Made by a program: the position numbers and the translations under genes. Shown here in pieces: positions 6,990 to 18,900 of a DNA stretch of 64,000 nucleotides (within the stretch, counting starts at the first letter, position 1; each line of letters begins with the position of its first letter). Location: assembly GCA_010092695.1 (NCBI GenBank), contig JAADJJ010000001.1:2604001-2668000 (forward strand), written 5' to 3'. The DNA comes from Enterobacteriaceae bacterium 4M9 (GTDB lineage: Bacteria; Pseudomonadota; Gammaproteobacteria; Enterobacterales; Enterobacteriaceae). Under the pieces are notes generated by a model, which saw only the letters and a program-made list of their open reading frames with translations, had not been told where the DNA came from and did no database searches.

Positions 6990-9370
6990 TTAACCCTCAA
7001 ATCATGTCCGCCAGATTTATCTTTACTATCAGGTATGTCTTTCAAGGCGAAGTTAACTTCTGTGATATGTTTTCCCTGTGGAGTAACCTTCTCAAATCGC
7101 CCATGTTGTGAATCAAGTGCATATAAATTTCCATCGGTTCCACGGTAAACATCACGGTTATTCAGTTTGGTTAACCTGTTGTCTTTAACCATTCCTTGCT
7201 CAGCAACAACTTTAGCTGCTGCTTGTTTGACTACAGCAACTCGCTCTCCTGGAGCATATTTAAATAGACTTGCCTCGAACTCACCAACGGTTACACCTGT
7301 AGCAATCTTGATATTTGGATCAACCGCTTTAACGGCATTCGGTACTTTCTTACCCGGCAGCAAAATCCCTGCGATCATCCCACCTGTGGCTTCCAGCGCC
7401 ATTTGATCGCCATCATATGCCTTTGTGCCCAAGTCGGCGATGGCTGACCAGGTTTCACTCTGCATTAGTGCTTTGGCAGTGTCTGCCGCTGCCTGATTTT
7501 TCCCTGACAGGTCACTCAGTGCCTTACTACAGTAACTATCCCCGGTCGCGCATGACGCCAGCGCCATCACAAAATCAAGAGCGTAATCGCCGCCACCCAG
7601 GAGCGCATCCCCGCTATCAGCAAGGCCATTGATGATGGCGTTTGCGATAGAAGAGGTTGTACCTTCACCCAGCTTATCCCTGACCTGATTTTTCAGGGAT
7701 TCCGCTATCTGTTTCGCTGATTCACGCGCCTGGTCACCACTCAGAGAGTTATTCTCAACCGCATTCTTCCCGGCCTGGGCTCCAGCAACCGTATCTGCGG
7801 TGCTGTCTCCGGCCACGCCGCCCGACAGTCCCGCCGCCAGCGTTGCCAGCGCGCTCACCGTCTGCTTCTGCGTTTCCGACAAGTTCTCTTTACCCCAGCC
7901 CAGCGACGCGATAATCAGCGGGGCCATCAGTTCTGCCGTCGCTGCACCTGCCGCGCCTGCCAGTGCACTGTTGCCACTGGCCCATGACGTCACCGCGCCC
8001 AGCACGGCATGCGCCATGACATTGGCTTCCTGGTTATCACCGGTGCTTTTCTTGATGACCTGAGCCAGATATGGCGCGGCGGCACCGCTGATGGCCTGAC
8101 CGATATTGCCACCCGCCAGCCCCTGCACCGCTGCCGTCGCGGCCTGGATTGCCCGCTGTACCGTACCGCTGGTTCCCAGTCCGGTGTTCTCAAACGCTTC
8201 ATTATAGAAGTTCTGGTAAACCTGCTTGCTGATATCGTCAGCCGTCGCGGTTTTATCAGGATGAGCCTTCTCCCAGTCCGCTTTTGCTTTCGCATAGTCA
8301 TCAGCGTTGGCACTGGCCATTCTGTCATTTGCCGCTTTCGTCGCCGCTATCTGTCCTTCCGTGTGCACGATATCGCTGACCTGCATCCCTATCTCACCAA
8401 TCAGCTGCGCTTCCTTAATACGCTGCTGCTCCTTCTCCTTATCAAATATCGGTGACAGGGTCTGATTGGCATGTTCGGCATCACGACTGAGCGTACTCAC
8501 GTCCTGCTGCTGCTTGTCCTTGTCACGAATGGTAATGCTGCCGTCACTCACCGCCGCCTGGGTGGTGGAGCTGGCATCACCGCTACCATTCATACCGACC
8601 AGCAGCGTACTTGCCAGATTGCTTTCAAGCGCACCCGCAATACTGCCACCAGTGCTGAAGCCACCGCCCTGGTGCTCTACGTCGTATTCCGCTTTGTTCT
8701 CAATATTCTTCCAGCCCAGTGTGCCGGTGTCGAGACGGTTTTTGTCTGCGGTTGCCGTTGAGGCTATCACCGCGCCGTCAAGCTGGGTGTGTTCATCCAC
8801 CGTCACGTCAAAACCGCCCTTGCCTGCAAACAGCCCGGTCTGCTCCTGCACCGAGTCGTAGTTGCTGTGCATCCTGTCGCGGGTGGCACTGATGCTCGCC
8901 GAGCCGCCTGCGCCCAGCGTCGCGCTACCTCCGGCGTTCATGCTGGTCTGCTTCATGTCGTAGCGGTCTGAGTCCTGCTCACTCCTGAGCGTCAGGTTAC
9001 GGCCCACGTCAGCTTTAATGGACTCACCGCTGACCTGTGCGCCCTGGAGCAACGTGTCGCGACCGCTGGTCAGCGTGACGTTGTTACCCGCCGTGACCAG
9101 CGTTTCATTATGGGTGACGCCATTGCCGCTCTCTTTGCCTTTGCTGCTGTTGACGCTGCCTGACACGCTCAGTCCACCGCCTTTGCCCGCGGTCATGCTC
9201 ATCCCCACGCTACCGCCGCTGCTGCTGTTGCTGCCGCTGGTCTGGCGGGTATCGGCGGACGACACCAGGTTAAGGTCACGGGCGGCATCAAGCCGCACAT
9301 CCTTACCGGCCTGAAGCGCGCTGCCCTGGAGAGTAATATCTCCGTTACCTTTCGCCCCGGTCGCTGTCAC
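6986..9370 (-). CDS. cdiA: Orphan CdiA C-terminal module with colicin E3-like rRNase tip (module 2)
   Basis: 794 codons from a GTG, but the frame is open to about 9434 and this is a 5'-truncated CdiA, not a self-standing secreted protein: no signal peptide, no TPS domain. It holds the last FHA repeats, the pretoxin region, VENN (AVENN near residue 538) and a 256-residue tip. The tip ends with LDSQHGRFEKV (about residues 751-761) and GKHITEV. The D-x2-H-x3-E spacing equals the catalytic Asp-His-Glu of colicin E3, which cuts 16S rRNA at the decoding centre. Enterobacter cloacae CdiA is known to carry an E3-like toxin. Would need recombination onto cdiA to be delivered. Confidence 0.8.
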   Translation of the reverse strand: MTATGAKGNGDITLQGSALQAGKDVRLDAARDLNLVSSADTRQTSGSNSSSGGSVGMSMTAGKGGGLSVSGSVNSSKGKESGNGVTHNETLVTAGNNVTLTSGRDTLLQGAQVSGESIKADVGRNLTLRSEQDSDRYDMKQTSMNAGGSATLGAGGSASISATRDRMHSNYDSVQEQTGLFAGKGGFDVTVDEHTQLDGAVIASTATADKNRLDTGTLGWKNIENKAEYDVEHQGGGFSTGGSIAGALESNLASTLLVGMNGSGDASSTTQAAVSDGSITIRDKDKQQQDVSTLSRDAEHANQTLSPIFDKEKEQQRIKEAQLIGEIGMQVSDIVHTEGQIAATKAANDRMASANADDYAKAKADWEKAHPDKTATADDISKQVYQNFYNEAFENTGLGTSGTVQRAIQAATAAVQGLAGGNIGQAISGAAAPYLAQVIKKSTGDNQEANVMAHAVLGAVTSWASGNSALAGAAGAATAELMAPLIIASLGWGKENLSETQKQTVSALATLAAGLSGGVAGDSTADTVAGAQAGKNAVENNSLSGDQARESAKQIAESLKNQVRDKLGEGTTSSIANAIINGLADSGDALLGGGDYALDFVMALASCATGDSYCSKALSDLSGKNQAAADTAKALMQSETWSAIADLGTKAYDGDQMALEATGGMIAGILLPGKKVPNAVKAVDPNIKIATGVTVGEFEASLFKYAPGERVAVVKQAAAKVVAEQGMVKDNRLTKLNNRDVYRGTDGNLYALDSQHGRFEKVTPQGKHITEVNFALKDIPDSKDKSGGHDLRVK
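7212..7760 (-). repeat. Repeat R2 copy B (CdiA entry domain)
   Basis: Counterpart of 1443-2000; intact here, coding for the residues between VENN and the E3-like nuclease. Confidence 0.9.
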
Positions 9371-9440
9371 GCTGAGGTTATTCCCGGCGGTGAGCGTACT
9401 GCCCTGATGGGTGTGCTCTTCCAGATTCGACTGCTATACA
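8390..9440 (-). repeat. Repeat R1 copy B (CdiA 3' FHA/pretoxin tract)
   Basis: See 5390-6440. The right edge falls on the same bases as copy A, where CdiA sequence changes to symE-like sequence within a shared TTCGACTGC. Confidence 0.9.
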
Positions 9441-9596
9441 GTCGGTTATATCCGGGACTCGCGAACCTTTACGCCCTTCCCGTCCATTACGCTTAAGGGC
9501 AACTGGATGAAGGCGGCAGGGTTTGAGACGGGACAGAAGATTGAGGTGTTGGCCGGGCCGGGGCAACTTATTGTCCGGCTGGCTGCTGAGGGGTAA
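9430..9596 (+). pseudogene. SymE-like toxin fragment (copy B)
   Basis: Second copy of the fragment at 6440: YTVGYIRDSRTF, SITLKGNWMKAAGFETGQK, IEVLAGPGQLIVRL. It differs by a few residues but has the same truncation point and orientation. It lies between the native immunity gene and orphan module 2 and is antisense to cdi transcription. Confidence 0.65.
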
Positions 9597-9601
9597 AGCA
9601 G

Positions 9602-9630
9602 ATAAAAAGATCCCAGCTCGTTAGCTGGGA
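9602..9630 (-). terminator. Terminator after the native cdiI
   Basis: Stem TCCCAGCT/AGCTGGGA, CGTT loop, U-rich tail TCTTTTTATC on the minus strand. It separates the functional cdiBAI operon from the orphan modules. Confidence 0.85.
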
Positions 9631-9684
9631 TCCGTATGTTAATATCAATGTCGAACTGACATCTGACTGATCATTGAACCTGAT

Positions 9685-9981
9685 TTAGTAATCCGAGTAA
9701 TATATAATTTTATATGTACTTCCTAATTCCTCTTGAAGACGCTCAGCTAATTTATAACCATCTGCAATAAATATATTTTCTTCTTCCGCGCTACTAAAAC
9801 CAGATAATGTTGGATCATCCATATTCAGTATGGCATCGTATCGCTTAGCCCAAGCATCAAGATCGTTCTTTAGCTCAAATGATATAGGTAGTTCTTCGGG
9901 AGATATATCCCCCAAATTATCTGGCTCCGTTCCCCATAATGGGTGGCAATAGTAATCAGCCATTAACTTTATTTCTTTCAT
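9685..9981 (-). CDS. cdiI: CDI immunity protein for the native CdiA (module 1)
   Basis: 98 residues, ATG overlapping the cdiA TGA as ATGA (9978-9981). Acidic, cytoplasmic, with YYCHPLWG near the N-terminus, a helical DLDAWAKRYDAILNMDD centre and a YKIIYYSDY end. I do not know a named family. Position and coupling make it the immunity protein to the predicted RNase tip of the full-length CdiA. AT-rich relative to cdiA, as is usual for immunity genes. Confidence 0.8.
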   Translation of the reverse strand: MKEIKLMADYYCHPLWGTEPDNLGDISPEELPISFELKNDLDAWAKRYDAILNMDDPTLSGFSSAEEENIFIADGYKLAERLQEELGSTYKIIYYSDY

Positions 9982-12900
9982 TTTACTGAACCTCTTAAAT
10001 TGGCACCAACTATGTAACCATTATTTCCTACAGTAATAGCTATGTTATATTTTTTGCCATCTATTATGGTTTCATATATTGGCCGGCCAACGCCAGACCC
10101 CTGATAACCAACGATTTTATTATCAGTAACAGCTTTCATGACCACATCGGGGATACGTGCTTCTGACACACCGATTTGTGCAAACTGGCTACCATGTTCT
10201 TCTACTATATGTTGCAAACCTGCTTTTGAATTACCTTTCTCAAGGAAAATGATTTTTCCACTATTATCCTTTGCTGCACTGACAACATTCTCAGGTGTAA
10301 ATTTAATACCCTGCGTTGCCATTTCATTAAATAATGACTTGGTTGTTAAGCTATTTTTTGCTATCGCAATTAGATCTTTACCCAACATTCCCAAAGACGC
10401 TAGTGCTGCCTGATTCTCTGGGTCCGATGCATATGATGCAAAACTCATCCAGGCAGCGCTGTTTACATCGATATTAACCAGATCCTGTCCATTCCATTGC
10501 TGAACGTAGGCTTTTGCCTCATCACTGGTCATTACGTCCACGCCGGGAATATTGCCCAGCCATCCCGGACGTTCTGTCATATCAATACCGCCCTGAGCAC
10601 TTTCTTTATCAACAACGACAGCTTCCAGCGGATTATCTTTCAGCTTCTGATCAGTTTCCGCACTTTGCTTATCGTTGATTTGTTTCCACTTATCGATAAC
10701 AGCCTGACAGTCACCACCCGATTTCCGGCAATCTGACAGCTCTTTATCAAAAGCCAGAGACTGCGTTGAACTCAGCGCATTATTCTCAACAGCGATTTTC
10801 CCGGCCTGCGCCCCGGCCACTGCATCTGCGGTACTGTCACCGGCAATGCCACCGACCAGCCCCGCCGCCAGCGTACCCAGCGCGCTGATGGTCTGCTTCT
10901 GCTCTTCCGTCAGCTTATCTTTCGGTACGCCCGGATACATCTGTTGGGCGATGTACTCACCCAACGCCGCACCACTGGCACCTGCCAGCGCGGAGTTACC
11001 CTGCGCCGCAGCCACCACCGCGCCCAGTACCGCGTGCGCCATCAGGTTGGCTTCGGTATTCACCACGTCTTTACCGTTCGCGTCCTTCGTGGTGGTCATA
11101 TCGTGGATGACTTTCGCCAGATACGGCGCGGCTGCCCCACTGATGGCCTGGCCGATATTGCCGCCCGCCAGTCCCTGCACCGCGGCCGTCGCGGCCTGCA
11201 CCGCCTGCTGCATTGTGCTACCGGTACCCCAGGGCTTCATCGCGTTGATGTAAGCCTGCGTTCTGACATCCTCTTCTGTGTACGGCTTGCCTGCGGCGTC
11301 AAGCTCTTTACGGGCAGCGGCCAGCGCAGCCGGGTCGGTCTTCGCCTTCTCACCCGCGATTTTCCCTTCAGTGCGCAGGATATCGCTCATCTGACTGCCG
11401 ATTTCCCCGATAAGCTGCGCTTCCTTGATCCGCTGCTGCTCCTTCTCCTTATCAAATATCGCTGACAGGGTCTGATTGGCATGTTCGGCATCACGACTGA
11501 GCGTACTCACGTCCTGCTGCTGCTTGTCCTTGTCACGAATGGTAATGCTGCCGTCACTCACCGCCGCCTGGGTGGTGGAGCTGGCATCACCGCTGCCATT
11601 CATACCGACCAGCAGCGTACTTGCCAGATTGCTTTCAAGCGCACCCGCTATACTGCCACCAGTGCTGAAGCCACCGCCCTGGTGCTCCACGTCGTATTCC
11701 GCTTTGTTCTCAATATTACTCCAGCCCAGTGTGCCGGTGTCGAGACGGTTTTTGTCTGCGGTTGCCGTTGAGGCTATCACCGCGCCGTCCAGCTGGGTGT
11801 GTTCACCCACCGTCACGTCAAAACCGCCCTTGCCTGCAAACAGCCCGGTCTGCTCCTGCACCGAGTCGTAGTTGCTGTGCATCCTGTCGCGGGTGGCACT
11901 GATGCTCGCCGAGCCTGCCACACCACCACCAACCGGCACACTCACGCCTGCGCTGCTGCTGGTCTGCTTCATGTCGTAGCGGTCTGAGTCCTGCTCGCTC
12001 CTGAGCGTCAGGTTACGGCCCACGTCAGCTTTAATGAACTCACCGCTGACCTGTGCGCCCTGGAGCAGCGTGTCGCGACCGCTGGTCAGCGTGACGTTGT
12101 TACCCGCCGTGACCAGCGTTTCATTATGGGTAACGCCATTGCCGCTCTCTTTCCCTTTGCTGCTGTTGACGCTGCCTGACACGCTCAGCCCACCGCCCTT
12201 GCCCGCGGTCATGCTCATCCCCACGCTACCGCCGCTGCTGCTGCCGCTGGTCTGGCGGGTATCGGTGGACGACACCAGGTTAAGGTCACGGGCGGCATCA
12301 AGCCGCACATCCTTACCGGCCTGAAGCGCGCTGCCCTGTATACTGATATCCCCGTTGCCTTTCGCCCCGGTCGCCGTCACGCTGAGGTTATTCCCGGCGG
12401 TGAGCGTGCTGCCCTGATGGGTGTGCTCTTCCAGATTCGACTGCGAGCGGGATTTCTGGCTGCCGTAAGTCAGGCTCAGGCCAATCAGGTTGCCTTTCTC
12501 GTCCGGGACTTTTGTATCGTCCAGTCGTACAGCCTGGGAAGCCTGCACCCCACTGAGCACCGCCTTTGTACCCAGTAGCGCGCTTTCACGGTCGCTGCCC
12601 GCGTGCTTCACTTCCCGCGCCGTGGTGACCGCGCTGTTAAGCGCACTGCCCGCAGTGCCGGAGAGCGCCAGCGTGAAACCACTGCTCTTCTGCTCGGTCA
12701 CTATCTGCGACGTGTGGACGTTTTCAGCGGCCGTCACGTTCACATCGCTGCCCGACAACGCCATATCCTGACCGGCTATCAGTTCACTGCCGTGCACGTT
12801 AAGCTGGTTGCCGGCTGTAAGCGTCAGGTTGCCCTGACTGCTGCCGACAAGGCTGCCTTTCTGCACATTGCTGTCGTCGTTCTGCGTGGTCTTCTGACTG

Positions 12901-15900
12901 GCCTTACCCACCGTGAAGCCCAGCCCGCCGCTACTCATCAGCCCGGACTTCTTCTTCGCGTACATGCTGTCTGTGTGCATGGCTTCCTCAGCGGTGGTGA
13001 TGCTGAGGTCGTTACCTGCCGAGAGTGTGACGTCACCGGTCCCGGCTACAGTGGAGCCGCGTACCGTCAGGTCATTTCCGGCTGAAAGGGCCACGGTGTC
13101 GCCACTGAAACTGCTGCCCAGTGCCAGCCGCTCGTGGGTTTCATTATGGGTTTCGTGCGTGGTTTTCGACAGGAAGCCCTTTGTTTTCCATTTGTTGTGG
13201 CTCTCGCGGTCAAGCGTGCTTTCGCCGCTTTCGACAGTGAGGTCGTTCCCGGCGCTGGCCGTGAGCACACCACCGGCTGCCACATCTGCCGCACGGGCGC
13301 TCAGGTTGTTCCCGGCTGCAAGGGTCAGGTTGCCACCGCTGCTGACGGTGCTGCCCACTTCCTGCGTCTGTGATTTCAGGCTGTAGTGCAGCGCATCGAC
13401 GTACTGATTTTCCTGCTGCGCGGTGGTCACGGTGTTCAGCGTCAGGTTGTTGCCTGCGATTATCGTGGTGCTGCTGTCTTTACCCGCACTGCCGGTCTGG
13501 CTGGCGGTGAGTGTCACGTCACGCACGCCTTCAAGGCGCAGGCTACCGCCTGGGTTTTGCACCCATATCGTGGCCGGAGCCGATATCCAGCTGTTGCTAT
13601 CCTGACTGCGGGTCAGGCTTTCGCTCACAATATCACGTCCGGCACGCAGGCTGACGCTGTTATCACCCAGAATGGTACCGCCGCTGTTGCGGATGTCCAT
13701 CCCGGCGGTGATGTCCACCGCCCCGCCCTGGATGAAGCCGGTGTTGCTCAGGTTAGCGGCGTCAATACGCGTCACTTCACGCCCGGCAATGGTGCCACTG
13801 TTGTTCACCTCGCCAGTGGTTTCAGACAGCACACGGTTGCCGGCAATCAGGGTACCGTTACCGCTCACCTGGCTCTGGTTCACCTTCAGGTACACCTGCG
13901 GCACCAGCACGTTTTCGGTGCTGCCGTCCGGCAGCGTCACGGTCTGTGTCACCAGCCAGACAATAGAGGTGGTGAGGTGTGACATCTGCTCGGCGGTGAG
14001 CGCCACGCCTGCCGTCAGGCCGTACTGCTGCGCAAAGGCCAGGCCGTTATCCATCAGCATACGGAACTGGTCTTCGTCGTTGCTCTGACCATCGAGGTAA
14101 CGCTGGCCGGTGCCACGAATAATCTGCTCACGAATGAGTGTCTGCTCATAGTAGCCATCGCCCAGGCGTTTGAGCAGGTTGTCCGGGTTGTTGGCAAGCT
14201 GGCGCTGCATATAGTCCGTGCCCAGCCATTGTTTCTCCTGGGTGAAACGCGGATCGGTTTCCACCAGATAAGCTGCCGACGGCCCCGGGTGAGTGCGGTA
14301 CAGGCTGTTGTCCGGCAATCGGGTTGAGGGCGGTGAAAGACGGATTTCCCAGGTAGTCTGCTGGCCGTTCACCTCTTCCGGGGCGAGCGGCAGTGCAATG
14401 CTCTGGCCCGGCGGTACAATGAGCGGCACGTCAGTAATGCCTTTTACCGGACCGCCGGTGAGCAGGTCCGGCATGGTGATGGCTTTATCCCAGGTAAGGC
14501 TACCGCCTGCGCCAAGCGCATCGCGACGAATAAGACTGTTGCCCGCACCATCAACGCTAACTGAATCGCGCCCGTTCACGCTGTAGCCGTCGCCACTTTC
14601 ACCGGTATTGCCTTCAAAACGCAGTAGCCCCAGTGAGATATCGCGGCTGATGTTTTCACCCGTTTTGTATTCTTCTTCACCTACGTAGGTGCTCCAGTCG
14701 CCCTTCTTGAAGTACGAGCGGCGCACGCCTACGTCCACAATGGTTTCAGTGCCTTTGGTTTCCAGATTGTTGAGTACAGCGCCCCGGTTCACCAGGTCTC
14801 CACCGGCCACAATGCGGCTGTCCTGGTTGGTGAGCGTGCCGCCGTTAATCGTCATATCGCCGCCGCTGGTAATACTGGCCGCGTCCTGGCTTACTATCTG
14901 GGTCTGTGACGTGATTTTTTCGTAGTTAAATTCCTGGAAATGCTTGCTGTAGCTGAACCCCGGCACGGCAAAGCGCATACGGTATTTGCCGTTCTCATGC
15001 AGTTGCAAAATGACGTCGTAGTTGGTGCTGCCGTCTTCGTTCAGGCCGAAGCGCCAGCCGTTCTCGGTCACCGGTCCCAGCACATAGCGCTTCCCGTCAC
15101 CGCCGGTGCAAAGATAGCCTTCCTCATCGTTTTCACACCACTGCCACTCTTCATACGCTTCGCGTGAGATCTCAACCAGATCTTCACTCAGTTGCAGGTG
15201 AATGTCGCGGTTATCAATGACATTCATGCTCAGACTAAGGTTACCTGCCGCTTCAATCTGCGCACTGTGGTTTTGCAGCGTGCCGCCCTGGCCGCTGGCG
15301 TTAAGGTTATTGTCCAGCACGCCGCCAATGCTTATGTCGCCAGCGCTGTAAATCAGCGCATGGTCGCGGTTGAGAATGCTGCCCGCAGCAATATCCAGCC
15401 GTTCGCGGGCGGCAATAACCGCCGCTTTACCACTGTTGGCATCTTTATCGTTAACGAGTTTGTTCACATCCAGCGCGATATGGTCGCCGTAAATGCGCCC
15501 GGTACCGATGTTTTCAAGCGTGGCGGCATCAATGTGCGTCAGTCCACCGTCGATAAGCCCGGTGTTGTGCACCACACCTGCAATACGCAACAGGGTTTCG
15601 GTGGCGCTGAGTTCACCGTTTTCACGGTTATCAAGTCCGTTTGCCGTAAGGGTAAGCATGTTACCTGCACCGATGATGCCCTCGTTCACCACCTGACCTG
15701 GAGTGGTGAGGTCTAGGTTGCCCCCTGCGGCAATCTCGCCGGTGTTATGCAAATCCTGTTGCAGCGCCAGCGACATATCGCCGCCGGATTTCACCTTGCC
15801 GTCACCGCCGAGTAGCAGCGCGGTGAGTTGAAGTCGTTCGTCGGCATACAGCGTGCCGCTGCGGTTTTCCACACTCAGCGCGTTGCCGGCAATATCAAGC

Positions 15901-18900
15901 GAACTGCCGCTCACCAGTAAACCGGCGTTGTTATTAAGTTCATCGGCAATACGAGCCGTCAGGGATTTGGCGCTCTGAATGCGCCCGCTGCTGTTATCCA
16001 CGCGGCTGGTCGTCAGCACGATATCGTTCGCTTCCACGCCTTTTGCGCCGCTACCTGTGCCACTGTTATTCAGGCTGGCAGTGCTCAGGCTTAGCGTGTC
16101 GTTGGCTTTGATGAAGCCGTCGCGGTTGTCGGTTATGCCCTGCACGTTGAACGTGGCGTCACCTGCGGCAAACACCTCCCCGCCACGGTTGTCCAGTTGC
16201 GTGGTGCCAAGGGAGAGGTTGCCCCCGGAGAGTACGTTACCGCCCTGGTTATCAAGCTTACCTGTCTGTACCAGCGTGATGCCGCTACCGCCCTGCAATA
16301 GCCCCTGCTGGTTACTGATGTTGCGGGTAGCGATGCCAAGCGTGCCGTCAGCCAACACCCGGCCCTGGGTATTATCCAGCCCGTTGCTCGCCAGTGTAAT
16401 ATCGCCAGCACTTTGCAGTACGCCCAGGTGGTTATTCACTGAAGTGGCAGTAATCGCCAGCCTGTCATTGCCACTCAGCGTGCCTGACTGGTTGTTAAGT
16501 GAAGCCGTATTTAGCGTCGCGTCGCGAGCGGCGATAAAACCGCCAGCGTTGTTTAGCTCACCGGTGTTGAGTGTCAGTGCGCCCTGCGCACGGATGCCCG
16601 CACTGCCGGTCTCGCTGTTGTTAAGCTCTGCGCCCTGGGTATCAATAGCCATATCGCCGGAAGACAACAACAGGCCGTTGCGGTTGTCGAGCGTCTGGCT
16701 CAACAGGTTAAGTGAGGCACCAGATATCACGCCTGCGGCGTTATCCAGTGCGCCGGTTTGTAGCCGGAGTTCATCACCGCTGAATATACCGCCGCGCTCG
16801 CCGCTGTTGCGGTTGAGCAGTGCCTGACCGTGGGTGTTGATAGCCACGCGGTCAGCGGCCTGAATCAGCCCCGCGCTGTTGTCCACGCGCTGGCTTTCAA
16901 GTGACAGCGCCCCCTGCTGGCTGCCAATGCTGCCGCTGCGGTTGTCGAGGTTGCCGGTGTTTATGACAAGGTCGTTGTTCGCCACAATCAGCCCGCTCTG
17001 GTTATCAAGCTCTGCGGAACTGAGCGTCAGCGTGCTGGCACTGAGGATGCCCCCGGTTTCCAGGGTATTGCGGTTAATCAGCGCCGCTGTGTCCAGGCTC
17101 AGTGCAGCCGTTGACTGAATTAACCCCGTGCTGTTGTCGAGCGTGCCGCTGGCAAGTCTGAGTGTGCCACCCGACAGCAGGCTGCCCAGTGCATTGTTCA
17201 GGTTGCCGCCACGGGTGTCGATATCAAGCGCGCTGGCAGCGATAACCTCACCGCCGGCATTACTGAAAGCTCGCCCGTTGCTGGTAAGGCCGACGTTCTG
17301 GCCCTGGACGTAACCGTTGGTGTTGTTAAGCTCACCGCTGCTGACCTCAAGCGAGATGCTGGCAATCAGCCCACCTTCTGCACCGCTGTTGCTGTTATTG
17401 AGCAACTGACCGTTGGTGTTAAGCGTCAGGCTGTCGGCACGCACCCGGGCGCCGTTGCTGTTATTGAACGCCCCGGTGGTCAGCGAGGCTGCACCGACAC
17501 TGGCAAGTGTCCCTCCGGTGTTATTCACCGCTGCGCTGTTGAGTGTCAGCGTACTGGCCGTGGTAATGCTGCCAGTGGTGTTCGTCAGCGCCCCGGTGCG
17601 TAGCACCATCGCCCCGCCGCTGTAAATCGTACTGGCGCTGTTATCAAGCTGCTGACCATGGGTGTCGAGAGTGAGCGCGCTGGCGGCCTGCACTACGCCA
17701 CCCTTATTTTTCAGCTCACCGCTGTTGAGGGTCAGCGCGCCATTGCTCAGAAGCTGCCCGTTGCTGTTGTTGAAAGCACCCGTGCCGGTATCTACCGCTA
17801 CCGCCTCACCCGCAATCTGCCCGTTACTGTTATCAACGCTCGCAGAGAGCAGTTTCAGCGTTTTGCCCGCACCCAGCAGTCCATTAATGTTACTGATGGC
17901 ACCTGTGGTCTTAAGCGTCACATCGCTTGCGCCGCTCACGTTGCCGCGCAGGTTATCAAGCAGGCTTGCCGTCAGCGTGACCGGGCCGCCCGCCTGCAAC
18001 GTGCCGTTGCGGTTAAGCAGTGCGCCCTGTGAGGTGATACTCAGCGGGCCTTCCACGGCGGTGATGTTACCAAGGGTGTTGTCCACGGAGCCTGCGCTTA
18101 GCGCCACGCCACCCTGACTTGCCATGTAGCCCTCGGTATTATCCAGCACCCCGCTGACGCTCACACTCAGCGCATCACGACCGGTTTGCACCAGTTTACC
18201 ACCGCGATTTGACAGCGACTCGCCTGCCAGCGTGATGTGACCGGCACTGATCCGGGCGTTATCAAGCCCCAGTTTACCGCCGCTCAGGCTAAACGTGCCG
18301 CTGCTGGTAAGCGTACCGTTGCTACCCAGCAGCATCCCGGTTTCTGTGCGGAATACACCGTTACCCAGGTGCTGTACGGCACCGTTTTCATTGTTGAGCC
18401 TCGGGGTTACAACGCTCAGGTTGTTGGCGTGGCTGGCAATCAGCCCGCCAGCGTTGTTAATGCCTTGCGCCATACTGAGCATTAAGTCATCGCTGCCGGT
18501 GTGGTACAGCGTACCCTGCTGGTTATCCAGCGATGTTGCGTTCAGGGTCAGTTTTTCTGCCTGAAGCGTACCCTGGCGGTTGCTGATGGCGCTGGAATTG
18601 ACCGTCAGCGCCTGGGCCTGGAGTGAGGCGTTATCGTTATGGAGGCTGCCTGCGGCGTTGATTGTCACGCGGCCAGCCTGGGTTTTGCCCTGCGACAGGG
18701 TGACATCCCCGGAGGTGGCGCGCAGGTTGATAGCCTCTGTGGCATAGCTCTGTGCATGGCTGAGTTCAAGCACGCTTCCACTTATGGCCACCGACTCCGC
18801 CGCCAGTAGCTGGCCGTTTGCCTGCACGCCGCTTCGGGCATTGACGGTGAGATTGCCGCTGCCAGTGAGTTTCCCGTCGCTGCTGATGCCCGCAGCAAGC

